Shown in pieces: positions 7,470 to 15,994 of a DNA stretch of 64,000 nucleotides. Under the pieces are notes generated by a model. The model was not told the origin of the DNA. It did not search any database and worked only from the letters and a program-made list of their open reading frames with translations. Each line of letters starts with the position of its first letter. Positions within the stretch are counted from its first letter, which is position 1. The translations under genes and the position numbers were made by a program. Source of the DNA: Glycomyces fuscus (GTDB lineage: Bacteria > Actinomycetota > Actinomycetes > Streptosporangiales > Streptosporangiaceae); the NCBI GenBank assembly GCA_002529455.1, contig NYMS01000041.1, positions 1 through 64,000 of the forward strand. Direction: 5' to 3'.

Positions 7470-9814
7470 TGGCCGACTTCCTGTTGAGCGGAGGGTTCTT
7501 CCTGCTGCTCGCGACCGTCCCGCTGGCCGGAGCGGTGGTGTGCGCAGCCCTGGCTGGAACGCGCCTGGCCCGCCACCGCTGTCTGTCGGCGGACGCACGG
7601 GTGGTGGAGGTCCTGCCTCCGCCCGAGGCGACGCTGGAGAACGCCCAGGCCTTCTGGCAGCACGCCATGGGTCTGCTCAAGCCCCGGTGGTCCCGGTGGC
7701 TGCTCCAGCCGCACCTGGCTTTGGAGATGGTCGCCTCGGCGGCCGGAGTGCGTTTCCAGGTGTGGGTGCCGGGCGCGGTGCCGCCGGGGACGGTGGAGCG
7801 CGCGGTCTCCGCGGCCTGGCCCGGCGCCACCACCTCCACCCGCCACCCGGTTTCCGGCGAGTCGCCGCTGCCAGCGGGGGTCTACACCACCGGGGGCCGC
7901 CTCCGGCTCGGCCGCAGCGAGGTGTTCCCCCTGCGGACCCGCTTCGACGACGACCCCGCTCGTCCGCTGCTGGGGGCGATGGAGGACCTGGTCGAGGGAG
8001 AGTACGCCCTGGTGCGGATCACCGCCCGACCGGCCACGGGCTGGCGGGCGGCGCGCGCACGCCGGGCGGCAGCGCGCCTGTACGGTCACACCAGCACGGC
8101 CGCGTACCTGGTGGACGCTCTCGACCCCACCGCTCACGGCACCGCGCGCAGCCGACCTGCGGTTCTTCCCGGGACGAGTGACGACGTGCGCGCGATCCTG
8201 GCCAAGGCGTCCTCGCCCCGGCTGGCGTGCGATGCCGCCTACGTCCTCACCACCGTCCATGAAGGCGAAGCGGCCAGGGAACGCCTCCGGGGAAGGGCGC
8301 ACGGGATCGGCTCGGCGTTCGCCGCGTTCACCTCGGGCACCAACCACCTGCACCGCCGCTTCATGGTCCGGCCCTCCTGGTGGCTGGCCAACCGCTTCCT
8401 GGGGTACGGGTTCCTGCTCTCCACCGCCGAGCTGGCCGGAGTAGCGCACCTGCCCACCGACACCACGGTCCCCGGGCTGGTCCGGGCCGGGGCGCGGCCA
8501 GCGGCACCGGCCCCTGCGGTTGCGCGCGGGGGCGAGAACACCCGGGTGGTCGGTGACAGCGACGCCGGCACCCGGCGCCCGGTCGCCTTGGGCGTGGTGG
8601 AGGCGCGCCAACACACGCACATCCTCGGCAAGACCGGCTCGGGTAAATCCACCCTGCTGGCCAACCTGGTGCTCCAGGACGCCGAGGCCGGTCGGGCGGG
8701 GCTGGTGATCGATCCGCGGGGAGACCTGGTCACCGACATCCTGGCCCGCCTGCCCGAGGACGCGGTGGACCGGGTGGTGCTGTTCGACCCCGACGACGGG
8801 GTCCCGCCGCCCCGGTTGAACCTGCTCCAGGGCGGGGACCCGGACTTCGTCTCCGACACGGTGGTGGGCATCTTCCGCAGGATCTACGCCGAGTACTGGG
8901 GTCCCAGGACCGACGACATCCTCAGGGCGGCCACGCTGACCCTGACCCGGGCGAGCGATCCGAAGCTGACGCTGGGGCATATCCCCCGCCTGCTCGCCGA
9001 GGACGCGCTCCGCGCCGAGACGCTGGCCAAGGTCGCCGCGCGCACCGGCGAGGACGAGGCCCTGGAGGACTTCTGGGACTGGTACTCCGGCCTCACCGCC
9101 TCCGCCAGGAGCGCGGTGACGGGGCCGGTGCTCAACAAGCTCCGGACGGCGCTGCTGCGCAGGTGGGTGCGCCAGGTGGTGGCGTCGGGACCGTCCACGG
9201 TGGACCTGCCGACCCTGTTCGACACCGGCCATCTGGTCCTGCTCCGGCTGCCGAAGGGGCGCCTGGGCGAGGACACCTCCAGCCTGATCGGGTCGTTCGC
9301 GCTGGCGGCGACCTGGCAGGCGGTGACCGCCCGCATCCACACCCCCGAGCACCAGCGCAAGGACCTGTGCGCGTACGTGGACGAGTGCCAGAACTTCCTC
9401 AACCTTCCGGGCTCGTTGGAGGACATGCTGGCCGAGGCCCGCGGCTATCGGCTCGGGTTGACCCTGGCCCACCAGGAGCTCGGCCAGCTCCCCGCCGACC
9501 TGCGCAAGGCGGTCTCGGCCAACGCGCGCACGAAGGTGTACTTCTCGGCCTCGCCCGACGACGCGGTGAGCCTGCAACAGCACACCCTGCCCGTACTGGG
9601 GGCCTACGACCTGACCCACCTGGGCGCCTACCAGGCCGTGGTCCGACCGCTGGTGGGTGCGAAGGAGCTGGGGGCCGCGACGGTGCGCACCCGGCCGCTG
9701 CCGCCGGGGATCACGGGCCGGGCCGCCCAGGCACGGGAGGCGGCGCGGCGCCACGGGGCGAAGGACGAGGCGCCTCCGCCCGAACTCCGCGGTGAGAAGG
9801 GGCGTGTCACATGA
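7469..9814 (+). CDS. VirD4/TraG-type coupling ATPase (T4CP)
   Basis: The 781-aa coupling protein is expected to recruit the transferred DNA to the secretion channel. An N-terminal transmembrane helix lies at about residues 5-31. Walker A is GKTGSGKSTLLANLV near 387, followed by VIDPRGDLV. Walker B is CAYVDECQNFL near 633, followed by the TraG/TraM-recognition signature LTLAHQELGQLP. TGA of the VirB4 gene (7467-7469) overlaps ATG 7469; GTG 7466 is an alternative three bases earlier. The C-terminus (after residue 740) is basic and variable. A VirB4/VirD4 pair indicates double-strand or ssDNA conjugation through a T4SS, rather than the single FtsK-like TraB translocase common in Streptomyces plasmids. 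Confidence 0.87.
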   Translation: MADFLLSGGFFLLLATVPLAGAVVCAALAGTRLARHRCLSADARVVEVLPPPEATLENAQAFWQHAMGLLKPRWSRWLLQPHLALEMVASAAGVRFQVWVPGAVPPGTVERAVSAAWPGATTSTRHPVSGESPLPAGVYTTGGRLRLGRSEVFPLRTRFDDDPARPLLGAMEDLVEGEYALVRITARPATGWRAARARRAAARLYGHTSTAAYLVDALDPTAHGTARSRPAVLPGTSDDVRAILAKASSPRLACDAAYVLTTVHEGEAARERLRGRAHGIGSAFAAFTSGTNHLHRRFMVRPSWWLANRFLGYGFLLSTAELAGVAHLPTDTTVPGLVRAGARPAAPAPAVARGGENTRVVGDSDAGTRRPVALGVVEARQHTHILGKTGSGKSTLLANLVLQDAEAGRAGLVIDPRGDLVTDILARLPEDAVDRVVLFDPDDGVPPPRLNLLQGGDPDFVSDTVVGIFRRIYAEYWGPRTDDILRAATLTLTRASDPKLTLGHIPRLLAEDALRAETLAKVAARTGEDEALEDFWDWYSGLTASARSAVTGPVLNKLRTALLRRWVRQVVASGPSTVDLPTLFDTGHLVLLRLPKGRLGEDTSSLIGSFALAATWQAVTARIHTPEHQRKDLCAYVDECQNFLNLPGSLEDMLAEARGYRLGLTLAHQELGQLPADLRKAVSANARTKVYFSASPDDAVSLQQHTLPVLGAYDLTHLGAYQAVVRPLVGAKELGAATVRTRPLPPGITGRAAQAREAARRHGAKDEAPPPELRGEKGRVT

Positions 9815-10689
9815 CCGGCTGCGAACCGGGAGGGCACGGCCCCGAGCGCACCGAGTACGCGAGGGCCCTGGTGTGGCTGGCCCCCCGGGTGACGCCCAGG
9901 GACCGGGAGATCCTGGGCGGACTGTACGACCACCACGTCATGACCACCCACCACATACACCGGCTCCACTTCCCCGGGGCCGAGGCCCGCCGTGCGCGCA
10001 GGAGGCTGCTCCTGCTCCACCGCTACGGGCTCCTGGACCGGTTCCGCCCCTTCTTCGAGCGGGCACGGGTGCCCGACCACTGGGTGCTCGCCCCGACCGG
10101 CGCCGCCGTGGTCGCCGAGAACCGGGGCATGGAGCCCGGCGAGCTGGGATTCCGGCAGGACCGGGTGCTGGCCTGGGCGCACTCGGGGCGGCTCGGACAC
10201 ATCCTCGGCCTGGTCGAGTGCCTCGCCCTGACCACCGAAGCCGCTCGGAGGACCCCCGACGCGCGCCTGGTGCGCTGGGACAACGAGCGCGAGTGCGCGC
10301 GCCGGTGGGGCCGCCACATCCGGCCGGACGCCTACATGTGCTGGCACCAGGACGGGCTCGTGCTGGACGCCTTCTGGGAGTACGACACCGGCAGTGAGCC
10401 GCTGACGAAGGTGCAGCGCAAGATGCGGGGGTACGCGCGCCTGGCCAGGGAGAGCCGTCTGCCGTCGATCGTGCTGTTCGCGGTCCACTCCGACCAGCGG
10501 GAGGGCAACCTCGCCGCGAAGCTGGCCGGTGACGTCTCCGACCGGGTGGGCGTGTACGTCACCACCCACGCCCGGCTGGGGGCGCTGGGTCCTGCTGAGC
10601 CGGTGTGGCGGACCGCGGACTCCTCGGACCGGCTGCGGCCGGTGGACATCGCCCTTCGCCACGCGGTCCGTGCCGAGGGAGAGGGGTGA
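9811..10689 (+). CDS. Replication-relaxation family protein
   Basis: The 292-aa product matches the replication-relaxation family by architecture: an N-terminal winged-helix segment (LAPRVTPRDREILGGLYDHH to RARRRLLLLHRYGLLDRF), a segment HWVLAPTGAAVVAENRGM, then a conserved DNA-handling core with RPDAYMCWHQDG and a FWEYDTGSEPLTKVQRK motif. The family is found on actinobacterial and Bacillus plasmids and mobile elements next to coupling ATPases, and is thought to help relaxation or mobilisation. No classical relaxase (HUH triad) is visible in the window, so this gene is the best candidate for DNA processing. ATG overlaps the T4CP stop by 4 bp. Confidence 0.72.
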   Translation: MTGCEPGGHGPERTEYARALVWLAPRVTPRDREILGGLYDHHVMTTHHIHRLHFPGAEARRARRRLLLLHRYGLLDRFRPFFERARVPDHWVLAPTGAAVVAENRGMEPGELGFRQDRVLAWAHSGRLGHILGLVECLALTTEAARRTPDARLVRWDNERECARRWGRHIRPDAYMCWHQDGLVLDAFWEYDTGSEPLTKVQRKMRGYARLARESRLPSIVLFAVHSDQREGNLAAKLAGDVSDRVGVYVTTHARLGALGPAEPVWRTADSSDRLRPVDIALRHAVRAEGEG

Positions 10690-11747
10690 TCCGGCTGGCG
10701 GTTGGCGCGGGAGCGCTCCTGCTGCTGGTGCCGGTGTTCGTCGGCGCTATGGCGGCCAGCGAGCAGGGGCTCTCCGGGATTCCCCGCGAGGTGGAGGGCA
10801 TACCCGCTGCGGTGCTGTCCGCCTACGTCCGGGCCGCCGCACGCCTGGAACCGGAGCACCGGGGGTGCCGGGGGATGACCTGGCCGGTGCTGGCCGGGAT
10901 CGGGAGGGTCGAGTCCAACCACGCGGCCGGGAGGCAGATCTCCTCCTCGGGGGCCGTGGACCCGCCGATCGTCGGCCCGCGTCTGGACGGCGGCGGGGCC
11001 GGGGGCAACACCTCACCCCACCGGGACAGCGATGCGGGGGAGTGGGACGGGGACACCGAGTTCGACCGTGCGGTGGGGCTGATGCAGTTCATCCCCGCCA
11101 CCTGGGCCTCCCACGGCCTGGACGCCACCGGGGACGGAACCGCTGACCCGCACAACGTCTTCGACGCGGCCTGGAGCGCGGCGGTCTACCTGTGCCTCAG
11201 CAACCCCGGAGCAGGCGGGGTCGACTTCGCTGACGAGAACGACCTGGAGGAGGCGCTGCTGCGCTACAACCACTCGGAGTCCTATGCGGAAGAGGTGCGG
11301 GAGCACATCGGGCACTACGCCAGGATCGCCGCCCAGACCGAGCACGTACTCGCGGTGGGATCCGGAGCGTCCAGCGAGCAGGGGCGGGCAGCAGCCGAGT
11401 GGGCGCTGGCCCAGGTCGGCAAGCCCTACCTGTGGGGCGGCACAGGGCCGCACGCCTTCGACTGCTCCGGGTTGACGATGCAGGCGTGGGCGGCGGCGGG
11501 GGTGCCGATCCCGCGGGTGACCACCGATCAGGTCGAGGCCGGTGCCCGTGTCGGGCTCGCTGAGCTCCAACCGGGCGACCTGCTGTTCTACGACACCGGA
11601 ACCGGTGCGTCCCCCTCACACGTGACCATGTACGTCGGAGGCGGGCAGATGGTGAACGCGCCTCGGTCGGGGCAGTCGATCCGCGTCGAGCCGGTCGACG
11701 GTGACTACTACAGCAGCCGGTTTGTGGCGGCTGTCCGACCCGGCTGA
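10686..11747 (+). CDS. SLT transglycosylase-NlpC/P60 peptidoglycan hydrolase
   Basis: The 353-aa secreted enzyme opens with a signal anchor at residues 1-20. A lytic transglycosylase-like domain follows, with catalytic Glu in GRVESNH near residue 75 and GLMQFIPATW near 137. A C-terminal NlpC/P60 domain carries Cys in FDCSGLTMQAW near 258 and His in SPSHVTMYVG near 310. It would cut glycan strands and peptide stems to open the cell wall for the secretion channel, the role of VirB1/Orf169-type hydrolases in Gram-positive T4SS. GTG 10686 overlaps the previous stop (GTGA), supporting one long operon from 1260. It is the last gene before a strong terminator. Confidence 0.88.
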   Translation: MIRLAVGAGALLLLVPVFVGAMAASEQGLSGIPREVEGIPAAVLSAYVRAAARLEPEHRGCRGMTWPVLAGIGRVESNHAAGRQISSSGAVDPPIVGPRLDGGGAGGNTSPHRDSDAGEWDGDTEFDRAVGLMQFIPATWASHGLDATGDGTADPHNVFDAAWSAAVYLCLSNPGAGGVDFADENDLEEALLRYNHSESYAEEVREHIGHYARIAAQTEHVLAVGSGASSEQGRAAAEWALAQVGKPYLWGGTGPHAFDCSGLTMQAWAAAGVPIPRVTTDQVEAGARVGLAELQPGDLLFYDTGTGASPSHVTMYVGGGQMVNAPRSGQSIRVEPVDGDYYSSRFVAAVRPG

Positions 11748-11827
11748 CCGGCGCTGAAACGCCCGCTCGGGCGCGGACGCCCACCGGGGAGGGATTGGGG
11801 TCGCCCCGGCGGGCAGCGCGGGCACGC

Positions 11828-11864
11828 GGGCCGCTGGGGGGCCGTCACTCGGCGGCCCTTTTTC
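11828..11864 (+). terminator. Terminator of the type IV secretion operon
   Basis: GGGCCGC (11828-11834) pairs with GCGGCCC (11852-11858), followed by TTTTT. A second register (GGCCG/CGGCC) shares the right arm. Confidence 0.75.
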
Positions 11865-12267
11865 TGTGCCCATGACTTTTCCGAGCCGAACGGGTTGAAA
11901 CTTCTCGCGAGTATGGGGAAACATCGCGAACGCGTTCAGCCCGGGTGAACGCGGCCGTTCTTTTTGCCCTTTTTGATTTGTATGCCTGGAATGGGGTTCT
12001 TTGTCATGCCGGAATCCGTCGTGAGGGAAACCCCAGGCGAGGCTGAGGGTTTCATCTCCGCGTAGCAGGGCTGGTCGGACAGCGTGGGTTCGGACGAGGA
12101 AGCGCAGCTTCGAGGACGTACGAACTCGAAGCCAATGACACCCGTCCCGATTCGGTCGCTGTCGGCACAGAACCAGAAAAAACAATAAGAGAAAAGAAGG
12201 CGCCCCGGGGGTGCGGGAACACCACCCGGGGCGTGATCCACCACCTGAAGCAGCAGGAGGAAGATCA
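11865..12267. other. Intergenic region between secretion and pilus operons
   Basis: No supported gene lies in these 400 bp, which are less GC-rich than the neighbours. A short stem GAACG/CGTTC at 11947-11960 followed by TTTTT (11961-11965) may be a weak terminator. The promoter for the next operon should be here, but I cannot assign -35/-10 boxes. Confidence 0.4.
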
Positions 12268-12795
12268 GTGAGCCATGGTACGGGCCGACACCGAAGGCGT
12301 CGACGGGGATGGGCCGAAAGCGTGCGGTGGGCGGTGGGCGCAGTCCTCGCCGCCGTCATCGGAGCAGAGCCCCCCCGAGGAGTGGCCAGCGGACAGGCGG
12401 TATCGCGTCCGCCTCTGAAGTCGCGGGGTTCGTCGGTTCCGGTGGCGCGTCGGGAACCCGAGTGGGTCAGGTGCTACGACGAGGCGAGGCGGAGTCGGGA
12501 ATCCGGCTCGTGCGACCTCCTTGCGGGCACGGAAGAGGCGGGGCGGAACCGTGTGGCGCGAGGGCTGCCGGAGCTGGGGTGGTGCGTGGATGACGAGGGG
12601 ATACGCGCGGTACGCCCTTACCTCGTCGCACACGAACAGCGGCAGCGGAGGGCTCTCGGACAGGTCCCTTCTCCGGAGCCACAGGGGGCGGACGTTCTGG
12701 CCGTGAGGGGTCCGGAGGCCGCCGGGGAGTGGGATGAGCTGACGTCCCTGGTACGCCAGTGGAAGGCGCAGAGGGAGCGGGTGCCAGTGGCCTGA
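12268..12795 (+). CDS. Hypothetical protein with N-terminal membrane anchor
   Basis: The 175-aa product has a very basic N-terminus (HGTGRHRRRRRGWAES), then one hydrophobic helix (SVRWAVGAVLAAVIGA, about residues 18-33), then a charged extracytoplasmic domain with several Cys/Arg/Glu. GTG 12268 is preferred over GTG 12211 because AGGAGGAAG ends 6 bp upstream. I do not recognise a family. It opens the second gene block, which leads into the Tad pilus genes, so a surface or assembly role is possible. The base composition and start signal support a real gene. Confidence 0.6.
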   Translation: MSHGTGRHRRRRRGWAESVRWAVGAVLAAVIGAEPPRGVASGQAVSRPPLKSRGSSVPVARREPEWVRCYDEARRSRESGSCDLLAGTEEAGRNRVARGLPELGWCVDDEGIRAVRPYLVAHEQRQRRALGQVPSPEPQGADVLAVRGPEAAGEWDELTSLVRQWKAQRERVPVA

Positions 12796-13011
12796 CCTCG
12801 GGAAAAGGGTGCGGGGCTGTCTCCTCAGGGAGGCAGCCTTTCGTGTTTTCGCAGGTAGAACGTGCGACATCGAAACCCGGTGGTTCTCTTCACACTTTTC
12901 ATCACTGTGGGTACTCGACGGGCGGTTGTGTTGTCACTCTGAGTATGGCTAGTGTCACCTTTCGAAAGCACGGCATGGAGTCGTGCCCGGTGTGGAAACG
13001 GCGGTGAGGGT

Positions 13012-13521
13012 ATGCGTACGCCTGTGGCGCGCTGGATGGCTGTCGCAGCGTCGGCGGTGCTGACAGGATGCGCGGCCCAGGGGAGTGGTCCGGCGGAGAC
13101 TCCGGCGCGCACGCCTCCGGCTGTGGCCGCGCCCGCCGGCCCGTCGCCGGAGGAGATGGCGCTCGACGCCTACCGCGGTATGTGGGACGTGGTGGTCGAG
13201 GGCTCGCACGAGGGAACGGTGGGCCACCCGGACCTGGACGAGTACGCCACGGGGCAGGCGCTCGAACTCACCACGGCCATGCTGCGCGGCGTGCACGCCA
13301 CGGGGGAGCCCCGGATGGACCCGGAAGCGGCGGAGGAGTCCGGGAATCCGCCTTCGGTGTCCATCGAGGACTGCATCGACGACTCGGAGTGGACCGTCCC
13401 CGAGGAGACGACGGATTCCGAGGACAGGAGCGGGCGGAGGTCGGTTACCGCGACCGCCGTTCTTCACGGAGAGCGCTGGCTGGTCGAGGAGCTCTGGCTT
13501 GAGGACTACGGGTCGTGTTGA
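13012..13521 (+). CDS. Small secreted lipoprotein of unknown function
   Basis: The 169-aa product has a clear lipoprotein signal peptide: basic start MRTPVARW, hydrophobic core, then lipobox LTGC with the lipidated Cys at residue 21. A Pro/Ala linker (residues 25-45) and an acidic domain ending DYGSC follow. ATG 13012 is chosen over the upstream in-frame ATG 12952 because it gives a proper signal peptide and has GGTGAGGG in front. The stop overlaps the next GTG by 7 bp. It lies among pilus genes, so it may be an accessory outer-wall protein. The domain resembles small actinomycete lipoproteins in which a beta-sheet domain ends with 'ERWLVEELWLE'-like text, but I cannot name a family. Confidence 0.68.
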   Translation: MRTPVARWMAVAASAVLTGCAAQGSGPAETPARTPPAVAAPAGPSPEEMALDAYRGMWDVVVEGSHEGTVGHPDLDEYATGQALELTTAMLRGVHATGEPRMDPEAAEESGNPPSVSIEDCIDDSEWTVPEETTDSEDRSGRRSVTATAVLHGERWLVEELWLEDYGSC

Positions 13522-14354
13522 CCCGCGGGCCCCGACACTCCTGGAGCGTGTGTCTGGTCGGCGCGCTGACCGCGGTGGTCGCTGCTTCCGCAGCGGGAGA
13601 AGCGGCAGCCGACGGCTTCTTCGCCACGACCGACTGCTCAGACGGTGAGTGCAAGGTGGGCGCGAGTTCTCCACCTGCGCCTTCCAGCTCGGGCGGGCGG
13701 AACGCCCCGGAGGGCGCGGCCGGGGGGACGGACGAGGCCGGGGAGCCGTGTGTGTTCACCAGCGCCGAGTTCCTGGAGTCCGGCAAGGAGGGGCCTTTGC
13801 CGATTCCGCAGGGGATGGCCAGGTGTGAGGGGACGGCAGCCGGTGGGGGCTCGTCGGGGGTCTTCTCCCCCGAGGTACTGGCCGAGCAGGCGCGCGCGGT
13901 CATGCGCCTGCCCGAGCCCGCGATCGGTACCGCTCCGGCGCCGGACAAACCCCGGTTCGTGAACCTGCCCACCTGGCTGTGGGTCGATGGGCAGGAGTGG
14001 AGCCCGGTGTCGGTCACCGCGTCGGTCAGCGCCGGGTCGGTGACCGTGGTCGCGACTCCGGAGCGCGTGGTGTGGGACACCGGGGACGGCCACGAGGTGG
14101 TGTGCGCCGGTCCGGGCACGGTCTTCACCCGCGCCACCGCCGGGGAGGGCGGGTCTCCGGACTGCGGCCACACCTACACCGCCCTGCCGCCGGGCGGGGC
14201 CGGGACAGCGGTGGACGTGACGGCGGTGTGGGAGTGGGGGGTGTCCTGGTCCACCACCGACGGGCGGGGCGGCGCTCTGGAGGACCTGGCGACCTCCTCC
14301 TCCGTCGCGGTGCCCGTGAGCGAGATCCACTCGGTGGTCACCCACACCCGCTGA
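13515..14354 (+). CDS. Secreted hypothetical protein of the Tad locus
   Basis: The 279-aa product has a signal peptide (residues 1-32, cleavage near AAADG) and a Ser/Gly/Pro linker, then a beta-rich domain from about residue 145 (FVNLPTWLWVDGQEWSPVSVTASVSAGSVTVVATP) that ends near the C-terminus. The pattern NLPTWLWVD...SVTATP...WDTGDG...C..PG..F..(P)D CGHTYT is one I recognise from actinomycete proteins encoded beside SAF/TadZ/TadA genes, often auto-annotated as ATP/GTP-binding without a Walker motif. None is seen here. The exported domain could be a pilus-associated adhesin or assembly factor. Two Cys (in VVCAGPG and DCGHTY) may form a disulphide. Confidence 0.68.
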   Translation: MLTRGPRHSWSVCLVGALTAVVAASAAGEAAADGFFATTDCSDGECKVGASSPPAPSSSGGRNAPEGAAGGTDEAGEPCVFTSAEFLESGKEGPLPIPQGMARCEGTAAGGGSSGVFSPEVLAEQARAVMRLPEPAIGTAPAPDKPRFVNLPTWLWVDGQEWSPVSVTASVSAGSVTVVATPERVVWDTGDGHEVVCAGPGTVFTRATAGEGGSPDCGHTYTALPPGGAGTAVDVTAVWEWGVSWSTTDGRGGALEDLATSSSVAVPVSEIHSVVTHTR

Positions 14355-14390
14355 CAGTACGGAACAGGCATGGAAGAGGGAGGAGGAGGG

Positions 14391-15113
14391 ATGGTCGCAC
14401 TCGCAAAACCCCGGCAAACCCACCAGAAAAGCTCGGAATCCCGAGTCGGAGGCGGATCCGGGGAATGGGAGTCGGTGCGGTTGGCCGCGGCCTCGCGCCG
14501 CCGGTGGAAGTGGGGGCTGCTGGCCGGGGCACTGATCGCCGCGGGAGGTGCGGTAGGGGCCTGGGCCGGGCTGGCCGGAGAGGAGACGCGCACGGTCGCG
14601 GTGCTCACCGCAGACCTTCCCGCCGGACACCTGATCACGGCCGCGGACGTGGCGTCGGTGGACCTGGCTGAGGCCGAAGGACTCCGGTTGCTCACCCCTG
14701 AGGTGGCCGAGGGAATGGTGCTGACGCGGCCGGTGCCCGCCGGGTCCCCGCTGGTGGCGGGCTCGGTCTCCGACAGTGCCCTGTGGCCGGAACCGGGGCA
14801 GGCGGTGGTCGCACTGCCCGTGACCACGGCCCCGGCCGACCTGGCGGAGGGGACGACCGTGGACCTGGTCACCCTGGCCGCACCCGGGGAGGGCGGGGGC
14901 GATGATGCGGAGGCCCTCCCCGGCGCGGTGACGGGGCTGGTCCACCGTGTGACCGCGGCCGAGGACGGCCTCGGGGGAGGCCAGCAGGTGGTGGAGGTGG
15001 TCCTGCCCCGGGATGAGGCCGCGAGCTTCTCCCGGGCAGCGGCAGGCCAGGAGGTCCAGATCGCGGTGGTGAACCCGCATGAGAACGCCCACGCGGAAGA
15101 AGGTGCGCAATGA
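14391..15113 (+). CDS. SAF domain protein, CpaB/RcpC-like pilus assembly
   Basis: The 240-aa product has one transmembrane helix (WGLLAGALIAAGGAVGAW, about residues 38-57) followed by an SAF domain (TVAVLTADLPAGHLITAADV to GMVLTRPVPAGSPLV, about 65-125). This is the RcpC/CpaB arrangement, a periplasm-facing component of Tad pili that supports pilus stability. ATG 14391 follows a very purine-rich GGGAGGAGGAGGG; an earlier in-frame ATG at 14370 lies upstream of that signal. The stop overlaps the TadZ-like start by 4 bp. The C-terminal part carries the residual CpaB core. Confidence 0.8.
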   Translation: MVALAKPRQTHQKSSESRVGGGSGEWESVRLAAASRRRWKWGLLAGALIAAGGAVGAWAGLAGEETRTVAVLTADLPAGHLITAADVASVDLAEAEGLRLLTPEVAEGMVLTRPVPAGSPLVAGSVSDSALWPEPGQAVVALPVTTAPADLAEGTTVDLVTLAAPGEGGGDDAEALPGAVTGLVHRVTAAEDGLGGGQQVVEVVLPRDEAASFSRAAAGQEVQIAVVNPHENAHAEEGAQ

Positions 15114-15994
15114 TCGTCGCGGTGTGCTCCCTGAGCGGGGCTCCAGGGGTGACGAGCCTGGCCACCGCGCTCGCGGCCTGCTGGCCCTCGACTCCCCTGA
15201 CGGTGCCGGTGCTGGTCGAAGCCGACGCTTCCGGCGGGGACATCGCCTCATGGCACGGTATCGGCCTCGACGGCGATACGGGTCTGGTGTCGTTGGCCGC
15301 CGCCTCCCGCGCCTCGGCTCCTGTACCGGCCTCCGCCGAGGCTTGGGCGCAGGCCGGTGTGCAGGACGCCGCCTCGGCCGGTGTTCCGCTGCTGCGCCAC
15401 GCGGTGGAGCTGCCCGGAGGACTCCGGGCGGTGCCCGCCCCCGCCGACCCGCTGGAGGCAGGGCGCGCGGTGGACGCGCTCGCCCGCAGCCCCCACCTGT
15501 TGAAGTCGGGGAGGGCGACCGTGGTCGACGTGGGGCGTGCGGTGCCGGGGTCCGCGGGGGCGGCCCTGCTCCGCCACGCCGACGCGGCCGTGGTCCTCAC
15601 CGAACCGGGGGATCTGGGCAGTGCGGTCCGCCTGCGGATGTGCGCCCCGGTGCTGGCCTCACTGCGCCAGGAGGGGGTGCGGGTGGGGCTGGCCGTCGCC
15701 GGTGCCTGCCCGCACGCCGACAGCGAGGTGTCCCGGGTCGCCTCAGCGCTGCCCGTGTGGGCGCGCATCCCCCGTGACGAGGTGGGGGCCGCGCTGGTGC
15801 GGGGAGAGCACCGCGCGCCCACCCGCCTGCGGGACCGGGTGGCCGCGTGGCGCTCCCGGTACCGGGATCCCGACGGCCTGGAGTGGATGCCGCTGGTCAG
15901 GGCCGCCAAGGCACTGGCGGAGCTGTGCGACGACTTCTCCGGCATCGGTATGGCTTCCGGAGCGCGGAACGCGGTGGAGGTGAGCGCGGCATGA
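15110..15994 (+). CDS. TadZ/CpaE-like MinD-family protein with degenerate Walker A
   Basis: The 294-aa product has the MinD/ParA fold signature at its start (CSLSGAPGVTSLATALAACW), where the P-loop reads GAPGVTS and both usual lysines are missing. LVEADASGGDIASW corresponds to the deviant Walker A' region, and VVLTEPGDLGSAVRLR to the family's later strand. TadZ/CpaE proteins localise Tad pilus machinery to the pole and often have degenerate ATP sites. It sits directly between the SAF and TadA genes with overlaps on both sides (ATGA), matching Tad operon order. ATP hydrolysis looks unlikely without a P-loop Lys. Confidence 0.75.
   Translation: MIVAVCSLSGAPGVTSLATALAACWPSTPLTVPVLVEADASGGDIASWHGIGLDGDTGLVSLAAASRASAPVPASAEAWAQAGVQDAASAGVPLLRHAVELPGGLRAVPAPADPLEAGRAVDALARSPHLLKSGRATVVDVGRAVPGSAGAALLRHADAAVVLTEPGDLGSAVRLRMCAPVLASLRQEGVRVGLAVAGACPHADSEVSRVASALPVWARIPRDEVGAALVRGEHRAPTRLRDRVAAWRSRYRDPDGLEWMPLVRAAKALAELCDDFSGIGMASGARNAVEVSAA

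Noticed and set aside
7052..9754. 900-codon minus-strand frame opposite the coupling ATPase
   Set aside because: Low-complexity Arg/Gly/Gln-rich translation, no start signal, and the plus strand carries a convincing T4CP.
9811..10689. Classical relaxase (MOB) in the transfer operon
   Set aside because: No HUH triad or MOB motif was seen here or in the other element genes; the product fits the replication-relaxation family instead.
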